Assembly (NCBI GenBank): GCA_019279435.1
Contig: JAAALK010000086.1
Location: 19,637,913-19,701,912, forward strand
Length of the DNA stretch: 64,000 bases
Source: Zizania palustris
Lineage: Eukaryota > Streptophyta > Magnoliopsida > Poales > Poaceae
Reading direction: 5' to 3'
The notes under the pieces are model-generated. The model made no database searches, had not been told where the DNA came from, and worked only from the letters and a program-made list of their open reading frames with translations. Made by a program: the position numbers and the translations under genes. Shown here one piece after another: positions 20,801 through 29,135 of the stretch; position 1 is the stretch's first letter, and every line of letters begins with the position of its first letter.

Positions 20801-21073
20801 GAAGAGACAAGGCTTCGAGCTGTAGCTAATTTATCAAAGTATCATCAGCAGACGAAGACTTGGTATGACCCGAAGGTTAAGCTCAGCAAGTTAAGGCCGG
20901 GTCATCTTGTTCTACGAAGCGTTATAGCACCAGGGAAGTTAGGCAATAAATGGGAAGGTCCATATCTAATCGTCCGCTCGGGGCGCCCTGGTTCATTCAA
21001 ATTAGCTAATTTAGAAGGTGAAGAGTTAGCACATACTTGGCATGCGGAGCACCTAAAGCGATACTTCGCATAA
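17807..21073 (+). CDS. Gypsy Pol: RT, RNase H, integrase
   Basis: This frame is open from just after a TAA at 17804-17806 to the stop at 21071-21073, about 1,088 codons with no ATG close to its start. It begins with a conserved linker (ENLDVFAWSDEDITG). Reverse transcriptase follows, with FVRKKSSGKWRMCIDF and the catalytic YMDDIVIKS near codon 244. RNase H is seen as WTIYSDGAFQASGAGIGAVL. The integrase has an HHCC domain (HEGLCGSHLAPRALAG ... CQGCQ), the core DDE residues (GMDLIGPFP, VDNGTQFD, HPQSNGAVERANG) and a GPY/F-like end (GNKWEGPYLIV). No chromodomain follows. No internal stop is present, so the enzyme set looks intact. Confidence 0.93.
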   Translation, partial: WRNFLASSEASKKSFPRPSPEGEIATKVIVKDGKEYTFQFGKDLPPEVATSLEKVVEENLDVFAWSDEDITGVDRDIIEHSLLVNPKARPVRQGIRKMSAERAALAKDEVEKLLKAGIIREVAHTEWLANPVFVRKKSSGKWRMCIDFTSLNKACPRDPYPMPRIDQLVDSTAGSELLSFLDAYSGYHQIWLKREDEIKTSFVTPSGVFCYVRMPFGLRNAGATFSRLVAKALGHQLGRNVEAYMDDIVIKSALKHQHSLDLAETFNSLRACGIRLNPEKCIFGAKAGKLLGYLVSSRGIEASPTQITALQKMAPPENVKQVQKLTGRLAALSRFLSRSTERSLPIFKALKGSEDFAWTPECQKSFEDIKDYLSNLATLTVPSADETLLLYLAATGSAVSAVLVREADINGKLVQNPVYFVSEALSGAKTRYSELEKFVYALIMASRKLRHYFLAHNVIVPTSYPLGDMLRSKDSTGRIGKWAVELAPFGISFLARTAIKSQVLADFVAEWTPPAKLTPEKSDDGVWTIYSDGAFQASGAGIGAVLISPSGQRAMYSARLNFKSTNNIAEYEGILLGLRKTRALGATRIIIKTDSQIVAGHVDKSFQVRHPQLAKYLEEIRKIEAHFKGISIRSIPRAENVQADILAKAAAGAVDVPDEAFYEELNIPSVPQVASAEILCIPSADWKDSIIELLQGGTNLLEEPQLSRLKIRARNYQLINGILYKAGVCSPLLRCISQAEGQEILREIHEGLCGSHLAPRALAGKTLRQGLYWPTITADAESLVRTCQGCQWMGRRSHRPPTALQVIAPVWPMARWGMDLIGPFPLAKGNLKFAVVAIKYFSKWVEAEPLTAITSNNVQKLFWKNIICRFGVPRYLTVDNGTQFDAEPFRKFCEDLGIQLCFAAVRHPQSNGAVERANGNILSGLNRRIVGLSKGLWTEELPKILWSIRTTQTRSTGFTPFRLLFGDEAMTPTELKGGSFRSTEPDIEEERQASLDLSEETRLRAVANLSKYHQQTKTWYDPKVKLSKLRPGHLVLRSVIAPGKLGNKWEGPYLIVRSGRPGSFKLANLEGEELAHTWHAEHLKRYFA

Positions 21074-21296
21074 GGGCTCCTTGTAATTCATTTGTAATCA
21101 CCTCTAAATTAATAAAGCATACACCCTGATAGTTGCCTTCCCCTTGACACTCCTAGTTTCGCGAGCGGACGCGCTGGGACGGAAGTCGATCGAGAGGGAA
21201 GTGTCATTAAGCTGGGCTGTATTTCCGGACTTCGTACCCATAAAGTCGAAGCCTCCGGTGTGGTGGCTGAAATCCATTCGGAGCCCAAGCTGATAC

Positions 21297-21640
21297 CTTG
21301 TAGGCATCCGTAAAAGAGCCAATACCACATTCTACGGAGTCCAAGCTTCGGCTGGTAGACTTCCGTAAAAAGAGCCGAAGGTGGCCAAAATCTGCGGAGT
21401 CCAAGCTGCAGCTTGTCAGACTTCCGTAAAAAGAGCCCAAGGTGGCCAAATTCTGCGAAGTCCAAGCTCCGGCTGGTAGACTTCTGCAAAAAAGAGCCCA
21501 AGTTGGCCAAATTCTGCGAAATCCAAGCTCCGGCTGGTAGATTTCTGCAAAAATAGCCGAAGGTGGCTACAATTTCTACGAAGTCCAAGCTCCGGCTGGT
21601 AGACTTCTGCAAAAATAGCCGAAGGTGGCTAAAGCAAAAC
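21297..21640 (+). repeat. Tandem repeat, about 60-bp unit, about 5.5 copies
   Basis: Units begin near 21301, 21361, 21421, 21481, 21541 and 21601. Each has a tcygyaaaa start, gagcc or atagcc, ggtggc, and gtccaagctcc-ggctggtaga. Divergence between units is low to moderate. Tandem repeats 3' of pol are known in Tat-lineage elements and can seed satellites. Confidence 0.9.
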
Positions 21641-22001
21641 AGCATTTAAGCCATGAGCTCCGAATGTCTGTTCATATAAGTCCAAAGTGACAAATTTCTT
21701 AAGACACTAAAGTGTCCTCGAAGTTATCTTAATTGATTTCTTTCGTAAAAGCAAACAAAGGTACCAAGTTACCATTCTTCTGACTACAAATAGTCGAAGA
21801 TATTTCATAAGATTTCAAAAGATCTTTAAAATGATAGAGGGGCTCCGAACCCCCAAAAAATTGTACTCCGAAGTTTTTTCTTTGCGCATAACCATCTTTG
21901 AATACAGTTCGAAGTTGCTTATACCCAAAGAGGGGCTAGTAAGTATGGAGACAATTTTAAATCGGCATTCATTATTGAAGCAAATATGTTTACAGATTAC
22001 A
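21641..22001. other. Gypsy 3' region between tandem repeats and antisense gene
   Basis: No coding frame is supported. On the minus strand it would hold the 3' UTR and poly(A) site of the antisense gene. On the plus strand it is part of the element 3' UTR. Confidence 0.5.
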
Positions 22002-25000
22002 TTATGAAAAATTGGTATCTATACCAAGAAGGAATCGGAGACCTCTTCGGTCCCGAGAGCTAGGGGTGGAACGACTAGTTCCAACATCGGAAGTTCTAAG
22101 AACTTTACGTTTAACTCTCTTCCTCCCCTTCGAAGCTCTAAAATCCTTTTGTTCTTGTTGAAGCTCTGCCCAAGTTCGAAGCCGCTCGGGGCTTCTTTCC
22201 CAGCTTCTAAGATCTTCAGATCTTTTATTTTGGGCTTCACCTTCGTCTTCGGACCAATTAGTGTCTTCAGAAGACGAGGTGTTTGCGTCAATCTCTTTAT
22301 CTTCCTCTTTGATATAAGACAATATGTCTTTGATTACTTCAGGCGCAATAACGCCGGAGTCATCTCGAGGAATAAGGAATCGAGGACGCTTATAACTCTT
22401 TAAAGTTCGAAGGTGTTCCACAGTGAGCGAAGTTCGCTGTTAAGCTCTAACACTTCGATATCTTCCATAAGAGGTAAAGCCTAAAAATTTGACAAACAAG
22501 ACTTTCATTGATAAATGTTTACAAGCATGAGTTTTACATAATCAAAAAATCCTAAATAATCCTAAACCTGCGGGTTCGGAGGAGGCTGACTGCTCGAAGC
22601 TTGGCTTCGAACTTGCTTTTGGCGTTGGCCTTCATCAATCCAAGCCTTGATCGCAGATCGACCTTCGGCTCTCCACGAAGTCTGGAAGGCTCGCCAAGCA
22701 GTAGCCACGCCCTCGGAAGGGGTCAGAAGTCTTGCGTCGTCGAAGATGATGGAGCCCTCTGCGCTCGGAGTAATTACTCGGCCCAAATCCTCATAGTAAC
22801 GAAGTAATCCAAGGGCAGACACTTGTCCGGAGAGTTCTCCATAACGCATGCCTGCCGTCTTCATTTGCTTCGCTGCTCCTTGGATCCTCTTTAACCGGCG
22901 CAGCAGAGTCACATTGTCATCCGAAGGTAGTGATCCAGTAGTACCGAAGTACTCCAAGACACCTAACATCTGTTCGATGACCTCCGAAGCCACCTTCTCA
23001 GACTTAAGCCTTTCCTCAATAAGCACATCTTTGGCCGAAGTCGTTTCAGCTAAAACTCCGGAGATTCTAGCGTTCTCCGTAGTCAAAGCATTCTTTTGAG
23101 TTCGGAGTTGACCAGCCTCTTCTTGTAGCTTTACAAGTTCGGACCCCTTCGCAGCATCCTCTGTCCGCAGTCTTTCAATCTCCGCTCGAAGCACAATTCT
23201 TTCTGCTTCGAGCTCTTTCTTCGCAGCCTCCAAGCTTTGCCTAGCCCTTCGCTCTGCTAGTATTACATTGTCCATCTGAGCTACTCGACCTTCGGAGAAG
23301 TTAAAATTCCTTTGAAGAGTTTCGTTCTCTTCCCGAAGTTGAGCAATTTCGGTTTCGCTCGATAAAGCTGCAGCGCGGGCTAAGACTGCTTGCTAAGAAA
23401 AAAGAAAAAATGAAATAAGAAATTATTCATATGTAATTCGCTATTTGGTTCGAAGATGCTTTATACCTGATAAGCTGCTCTTTCCACAGCAAGGTTAAGC
23501 TCCGAACCCTTCACTCTGCTTAAGCGGGCTACCAGTTCTGTTTCCCTGACTTGGCGACTGGCTTCACCCAAAGGTTTAACCAAAGTCCCAAGTCCGGTTT
23601 TCTCCTCCAAAAAAGGAGTTATGAGAGGAAGCAGTTTTGAAGCTTTCTGGTCAGCCCTGCTTAGCGAAGGTCCAGAGAGCTCTTCCGAGGCCCTTGGAAC
23701 TTCTGAAGATGGCCCTCCCTCAGTTGATTCACTTTCATCCGTTGAGTCAGATGAAGTCGATCCTTGAGTTGGAGGTTCTATGTGTCTTTTTCCTCTTCCA
23801 GGCCCCGGTAGAGTGACCTCTGGTCGTGGCTCTGAAGTGGTCGAAGGTCTTTGAATTGTATCTTCGAGGGATACTTCGACAACAGGAGGCTCTGCGAAAA
23901 CAGAAATATTATATTTGTATAATTTTGCAAAAAATCGATAAAAATTATGCAAAATTTACCTTCGACATTCTCTGGAATATCGAGTACCGGACTGATCGGA
24001 GGATCAAAAGTGTAGTCCTCATCCGAATCAGCCGTTAAATCTTGGACTGCAGGAGCATCGTCCTGGGGAGTCCTCGTTACTTCTTCAGGAATCGAAGCCA
24101 TAGTGACTTCGATCCCACCTTCGTTCACAGGAACTCCGGCTTGAGTTGTATCTTCTTGAACTACCGAAGTCATTGGTTGATCAGCATTATCTCCAGACTC
24201 CGGTACGTTCGCAGGCACTTCGGCCTCATCTACACCCATAGGGGCTTCGAGTTGTCCTTCCTGGGTATCCGGAGCTCTTACTTCTTCGACGTTGGCTTGG
24301 GGCTCCGGTATACCTGCAGTATCTTCAATGTGAATACTTCGTTGAGCTGCATCTTCCTCAATCAATTTCATTAAAAGTATACCTTCGTCTTCTTTAGAGC
24401 TAGAAACCGAAGCTCTTGAACTTGAAGGTGCGAGGTTCTTCGGCTTTCGAGCCACTTTCTTTGTCGGAGTCCTTGCGGAGCTAGAGGCCCCAGCTTCGGC
24501 TACTCTTTTCTTGGGTCCTTTCTCTTGAGGCACCCAGTCCATCAGAGGGGGCGGAGTTAACTCCAACATTCCCCATACTCTGTTAAATCTCTCCCAACTC
24601 CCGACTAATTTGATTCGCCATTCTTTTTCCGACGGAGTTGGAGCACCCAAAATCTTCTCCGAAGCCCTTACAATTTGCTCTGAAGTAATAGGGGCTGAAG
24701 AAGCTAAAAAAAATAAATAATTCGAGTTAATCTTTCTTCGAAGTAAATATGTACTATGCATGTTGGTTTCGAAGTTACCTGCAGGGCTCGAAGTATAGTT
24801 AATCTTGCGAAGACCACCTTCCGAGTCATCTTCGAAGACGATAGGCCAGTTGGCCATCAACGGAGGAATTTGAAGTCCGATGAATTCTTCGGCCAGGTCC
24901 CGCATACTTAACCTTCGGCTGATTTTCTGAAGTAAGTTGAGGCGAGCTTCGAGCTGGCCTTCTTCAGGTTGCACTAAGGCCTCTTTCCGGAATTGGATTT

Positions 25001-25725
25001 CTTTGAGTGGCCCCGCCAGAGGACTGTTTGCTCCAACTTCGGCATAAAACCACCTCAGGACCCAGTCGGTGTACCATCTAGCATTGATGGCCTTAGCAGG
25101 GAATTGCAGCGCATATTCATCGCGAAGCCTAAAATTGATGCTTCCGAAGGAGACCACCACTTTTTCACCTCCAGAGCCTACGAAGGTCTTTGGCTGACAA
25201 GTTGCTCTATGAAGCGCAGCGAAGATTTCAGCCCTCCCTTCACAACCTTCGGCTCTCAGTGCCCACTCGAAGATGGCTAATCTGGCTACAGCATTCGGAG
25301 ACAACTGAGGGAGGGTTACGTGAAACAAGTCGAGCACTTCGGCCAAAAAATCCACAGCAGGGAGACCCAAGCCTGCTTCGAAAAAAGCCTCGAATACCAC
25401 AACTTCTCCGGGTCTTGGTGATGGAATTGATTCTTTGCCCGGCTTCCGAATCATAACCCCATTGCTAATTTTACCCCCCGCTGTGATTGCCAAAGATTCT
25501 CTCTTGCAGGTAGATGACCCTAATTCGAAGGATTGATCCAAGTACTTAGTTGATGGAGGGCACAAACCTTGGTCATCGGGGATTTGGGGATTTCTTCCCC
25601 CCTGCCGCCATGGATGATCCTGCCTGCATCGAGGGTGCCGCCGCCAATGTCGCCGCCGCTGCTGCTGCAGCTGCCCGCTGCCGAGCTAAAGCTGAAGGAG
25701 GCGCAGATCCTTTGGTCTTCACCAT
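22002..25725 (-). CDS. Antisense multi-exon gene inside the gypsy 3' region (PF04195-like N domain)
   Basis: Inferred exons on the minus strand: 25725-24779, 24703-23960, 23891-23467, 23392-22568 and 22436-22002. The introns (75, 68, 74 and 131 nt) all start GT, end AG, and join the exons in frame. From 25565 the spliced frame is 1,072 codons including the stop. The N-terminal part (RPGEVVVFEAFFEAGLGL, then LPQLSPNAVARLAIFEW) resembles the Putative gypsy-type transposon family (PF04195). The middle is acidic and serine/proline-rich with a basic patch. Exon 4 is a long coiled coil; exon 5 is charged. The ATG at 25725-25723 reads into a TGA (25575-25573) one base out of frame with the main frame; the slip lies near a four-G run at 25578-25581. 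The last acceptor is uncertain: one at 22481-22482 would instead end after 27 codons. Function unknown; it may be an additional ORF like Grande gene 23. Confidence 0.72.
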
Positions 25726-26195
25726 TATGATCGTTTGGTTGCTTAAGAACTCAAGGGACTCAGGAACTCAAAGGTTAGGGCTCAAGAACTCAAGGGGCTC
25801 ACAAGCTTTTGATTGAGAGGAACGGTGAAAAGGTAATCGGATAAGTTTTGGGCTCTTTATTTATAGCCTAAATTTTCCGTTTGTTACCATTTGAGTTCTG
25901 CCCTTTCGCATTCTTGCCCGTTATTCTCCTCCGAAAATAATGCCTCGTATAACTTCCGTTAGAAACAGAAACTAACGGCTATTTTTTCTAAGTCTAAAAA
26001 GATTTTCGAACCTTCTGAGTCAGTTCTAAGATAGTTCGAAAAATAACTACGTTATGACTGATTCAAAGTTTATATCTTCATGCATTTCGGAGATAAAACG
26101 AAAATCAATAACCCCTATGATTGGTTATCTTTTCTTTCCGTATACTGCTCTCCTAACGTTACAGGTCGAACGGAGAAGCGTATTCGAGGGGCTAC
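25726..26195. other. Region between antisense gene start and 3' LTR, ends with polypurine tract
   Basis: It holds the probable antisense promoter and leader. The sequence cgaggggctac at 26184-26195, directly before the 3' LTR, is the likely polypurine tract for plus-strand priming. The short plus-strand frames here are not supported as genes. Confidence 0.6.
25858..25865 (-). promoter_or_regulatory. TATA box for the antisense gene
   Basis: On the minus strand this reads TATAAATA, about 133 bases upstream of the first ATG of the antisense gene (25725). That spacing leaves room for a leader of roughly 100 bases. It lies inside the element, just upstream of the 3' LTR, so the gene need not depend on the LTR promoter. 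Confidence 0.5.
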
Positions 26196-26690
26196 TGTTG
26201 GGGGAAAATATCTCATCTTCGGGGTTATTGCTAAAGCAGCATGAAGACAGCCAACTAGTTCGAAGATTGTCCGAAGACTTTCTTCGAAGATGCTCGGAAC
26301 CTGGTTCGAAGCCCAAAGACAGACACTGGTTCGAAGTATGTCTTCGAACCAAAGCTTTTCAAGATCTTTTCTGCCAGCTAAGATGGAAGACTTATCTTCT
26401 TTCTTATTAGATTAGTCTTTTACCATTTTAGCCCTATTAAGGAAACCAAATAGTTTCCTTAATGTCGGTTGTAATAGAGGGGTAAATAGGTCTTTTCCTT
26501 AATAATTGGACCTATAAATACCCCCCATTTCACCCTGTAATAGGGACCGATGACAAGTGATTCAATACACACTTTCGAACTATTCTAAGCTATTATCCTT
26601 TCGGAGGCTTAGAACAGTTTGCTTCGCAAACACTTTGTTTGTTAGTTTCTTTTCTACAGAAACCTGTTAGCGTAATCTTTTACGCCAACA
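26196..26690 (+). repeat. 3' LTR of the gypsy element
   Basis: 495 bases, identical to 15121-15615 except G at 26543. It is followed by the target duplication TGTAT at 26691-26695. Confidence 0.96.
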
Positions 26691-26695
26691 TGTAT

Positions 26696-27224
26696 CAAAA
26701 GTAAACATAAAAGAAGAGATGACTCACATTTAGAAAATATGTATTACAATGATACACATTTATAAAATTATTAAGAAAAAAAATCACTAGGTAGTTTCTT
26801 AGATATAAGAAAAAACACTTCTCATATCATCTTCGAAAACCTGACTGTTTGGTGGTGGCTTTCAGCTTCTACAAATGGATATCCAGATTATTTGGCTAAA
26901 TTGTTTAAGATTTCAAACAAATAAATTTAATGTTAAGGGCTCTTTTGGAACAAAGTTTTTTAAATAAATTTTAAAGGATTAGAATAATTTATGCGAAAAT
27001 CCTATAAAATATCCGCGTTCCAAAGGAACCATAAACCTTAACAAACACTTGTAATTTTTCGATCAATCAGTGTGATAGTTTTTTCTAATCAATAGAACAG
27101 ATACAGGGAAGTATCCTTAAAAAACTTAGAAAGTTTTACATATTTTTTTAAACTATTCGTTTACGAGTTCGAAACGCTAAAGTTCGGGTTGTCACCCTAA
27201 CACGTTCAACCAATGTCATTCGGC
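26696..27224. other. Intergenic AT-rich flank
   Basis: No gene, RNA or structured repeat recognised between the gypsy element and the long palindrome. Confidence 0.5.
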
Positions 27225-27950
27225 CTGATGACGAGAACAGTCTCCGATTTTTTCTAAACAATATTTTTTTAAATAAATAAATATGTATAGCCGTTTGAAA
27301 AATTTGCAAAATTAACATTCGATCGGTTGACCAACAACCGACTACTGTTAGGTGGCGACAAGTCGGCTATTGGTCAGCCGACTGTCAGCAGGAGTTGGTC
27401 TACCAAGGACCGACTCCTTGCCACGTGGCACCGATGCCAGACGCAACGGCTATTTCTAGCAAACTGGCTGTCACGTGACATCAGTTAGATATTGGTCAAC
27501 CGACTCCACCCCTATATAAAGGGGGCCGAACGCCCCCTTCTTCCACCCCACCTCTTGGCAGCCAAGCCAAAGGGGTGGGGTGAGAGAAGGAGGGGCGTTC
27601 GCCCCCTTTTATATAGGGCTAGAGTCGACGTCTCAACAGTCGACTGGCGCCACGTGGCAGCCAGTCGGCGGTTGAACGGCCGATTGGTGCCACATGACAC
27701 CAGTCGACCAGAAATAGCCGTTGTGCTTGGCGTCAGTGCCACGTGGCAACAAGTCGGCCCTTAGTCGGCCGACTCCTATTGATATGGCAGCAGTCAACTA
27801 ACCAATAGCTGATTTGCCGCCACATGACAGTAGTCGACTGTTAGTCAGCTGACCACATGCTAGTTTTGAATTTTTTTCAAATGGTCATACATATTTGATT
27901 TTTTTAAAAAAATATTATTTTTTTTTAAAAATCAATAGTCTCGCGGAGGC
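27225..27950. repeat. Long imperfect palindrome (foldback-like element), arms about 310-360 bp
   Basis: The left arm (about 27230-27558) matches the reverse complement of the right arm (about 27565-27945) along its whole length, with shared words such as atgtatagcc/atgtatgacc, cgactactgt, ccacgtggca, caacggctatttct and cctatataaa. The two arms meet near 27560 around cttggcagccaagcc. Each arm carries a TATA-like ctatataaa (27511 on plus; about 27610 on minus) pointing to the centre. No protein is encoded. It could be a foldback transposon, a MULE with very long inverted ends, or an inverted duplication. Confidence 0.8.
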
Positions 27951-28216
27951 AACAACAATGTAGATGTATCGAGTGATTTTTATGAATGGGTTTAAAAGAA
28001 ATGGTCTATAACAATTGCAAATTTCGTAATATATCAAATAGGCATTAAAAAAACAATGTATCAAATAGAAAAAAAATCTAAGCTCCATAATATGAACACC
28101 TACATTAGGAGAAAGAAAGGGTGAGAAATAGATAATAACATTTTTATTCTTTACAGGTGATCTTTAAGTATATAAGTAGCTAGCCAGAACTATTATAAAA
28201 TTATTTATATTCATTA

Positions 28217-28522
28217 GATGCTGTTTGGTTCTATAGTCTAAAAGTTTAGTCCCGTCACATCAGATGTTAATATGTTATTTTGTAGTATTAAATATAAACT
28301 ATTTATAAAATTCATTTATAATTGTTGGATTATTTATAAGACAAATCTAATGAGCTTAATTTGCTAATCATAGATTAATTAGGTTTAATAAATTCGTCTC
28401 ATAAAATTTTTTCCAATTCTGCAATTATATTTTTATAATTAATTTATATGTAATCTTTCAAATTAGTATTCAAATATTCGACGTGACACAAATTAAACTT
28501 TAATCACCAACCAAACACCCAC
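28217..28522. mobile_element. MITE-like element upstream of HCT
   Basis: Ends are gctgtttggttct and, reverse-complemented, gggtgtttggttggtga. The interior (aaagtttagtcccgtcacatc, and a later aaattcgtctcataaa) resembles a MITE common in grass genomes. It ends about 370 bases before the HCT TATA box. Confidence 0.6.
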
Positions 28523-28699
28523 TGAATCAATATGACCCCTTTTGAGCAACATTTTGCTCTAAACTCTGACGCCTGAACCATTGGACAACACGAACGTCCA
28601 CGGGTCAGGTAGGGTGCACCGTGTCCACCCACCCCAAAACTTCCAGCCCTCTCCGCGCTTCCCCTCGCGTCCGTCCCCGTCGATTGCGGTCGCCGTCGC

Positions 28700-28894
28700 A
28701 CCAACCCCCACCCCACCCGTCACCTTCGCCGCGAGGCCACCTGGCCACCCGGGGAAAACCTCCAAAAATTGGGGGAACCCGGCCGGGGTAAAGGAGAGGA
28801 CAGCGCGTGAGGGGAGGTCTGGTCACGTGAGCAACGGGAGCTCGGAGTCGGAGGCAGCTCTCTGCCGCTGCCGCTGCCGCTGCCGCCTATAAAA
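28700..28894 (+). promoter_or_regulatory. HCT promoter: AC-II element and TATA box
   Basis: TATAAAA is at 28888-28894. ACCAACC at 28700-28706 equals the AC-II element bound by R2R3-MYB activators of lignin and phenylpropanoid genes. It lies about 190 bases upstream of the TATA box in a C-rich proximal promoter. The leader to the start codon would be about 215 bases. Confidence 0.6.
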
Positions 28895-29135
28895 GCCGCT
28901 CCACACACGGAACGAGACCTCCAGCTGCTCTCCACCAAGAGCTGCTGCTACCCGGTCCCGGCCCGCGCCTGCTCTCGCCTCAGTCGGATCTGATCCGCGG
29001 CGCTGCGCTCTACGTCGTCCGAGGCTGGTCCGTGCTTCGCTTGCTTGTTCCGTGTTGCTCGCCTTTATTTTTTTCCCTTTCGTGCGGCGGTTTTTAGATG
29101 CTCACGGGGTGTTTGGTGGAATGCGGCAGGGGCAG

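Larger units (their letters stand above)
15121..26690 (+). mobile_element. Complete Ty3/gypsy LTR retrotransposon, Tat-like, 11.57 kb
   Basis: Two 495-bp LTRs (TGTTGGGG...CCAACA) flank gag, protease, RT/RNase H/integrase, a 3' region of about 5.1 kb with tandem repeats, and an antisense gene. The 5-bp target duplication TGTAT is perfect (15116-15120 and 26691-26695). The LTRs differ at one site (15468 T versus 26543 G), so insertion is recent. Pol has no chromodomain. The long 3' region with an antisense open frame and tandem repeats fits the Tat lineage (Grande, RIRE2, Retand and Ogre are relatives known for such regions). Confidence 0.95.

Noticed and set aside
21109..21645. 178-aa minus-strand frame with repeated STSRSLDF-like units
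   Set aside because: It is only the translation of the 60-bp tandem repeat. The repeat period of 60 is a multiple of three, so the frame stays open by chance.
23826..25816. Plus-strand frames opposite the antisense gene
   Set aside because: They lack domains, while the minus strand shows a domain-like region, coiled coil and phase-consistent introns.
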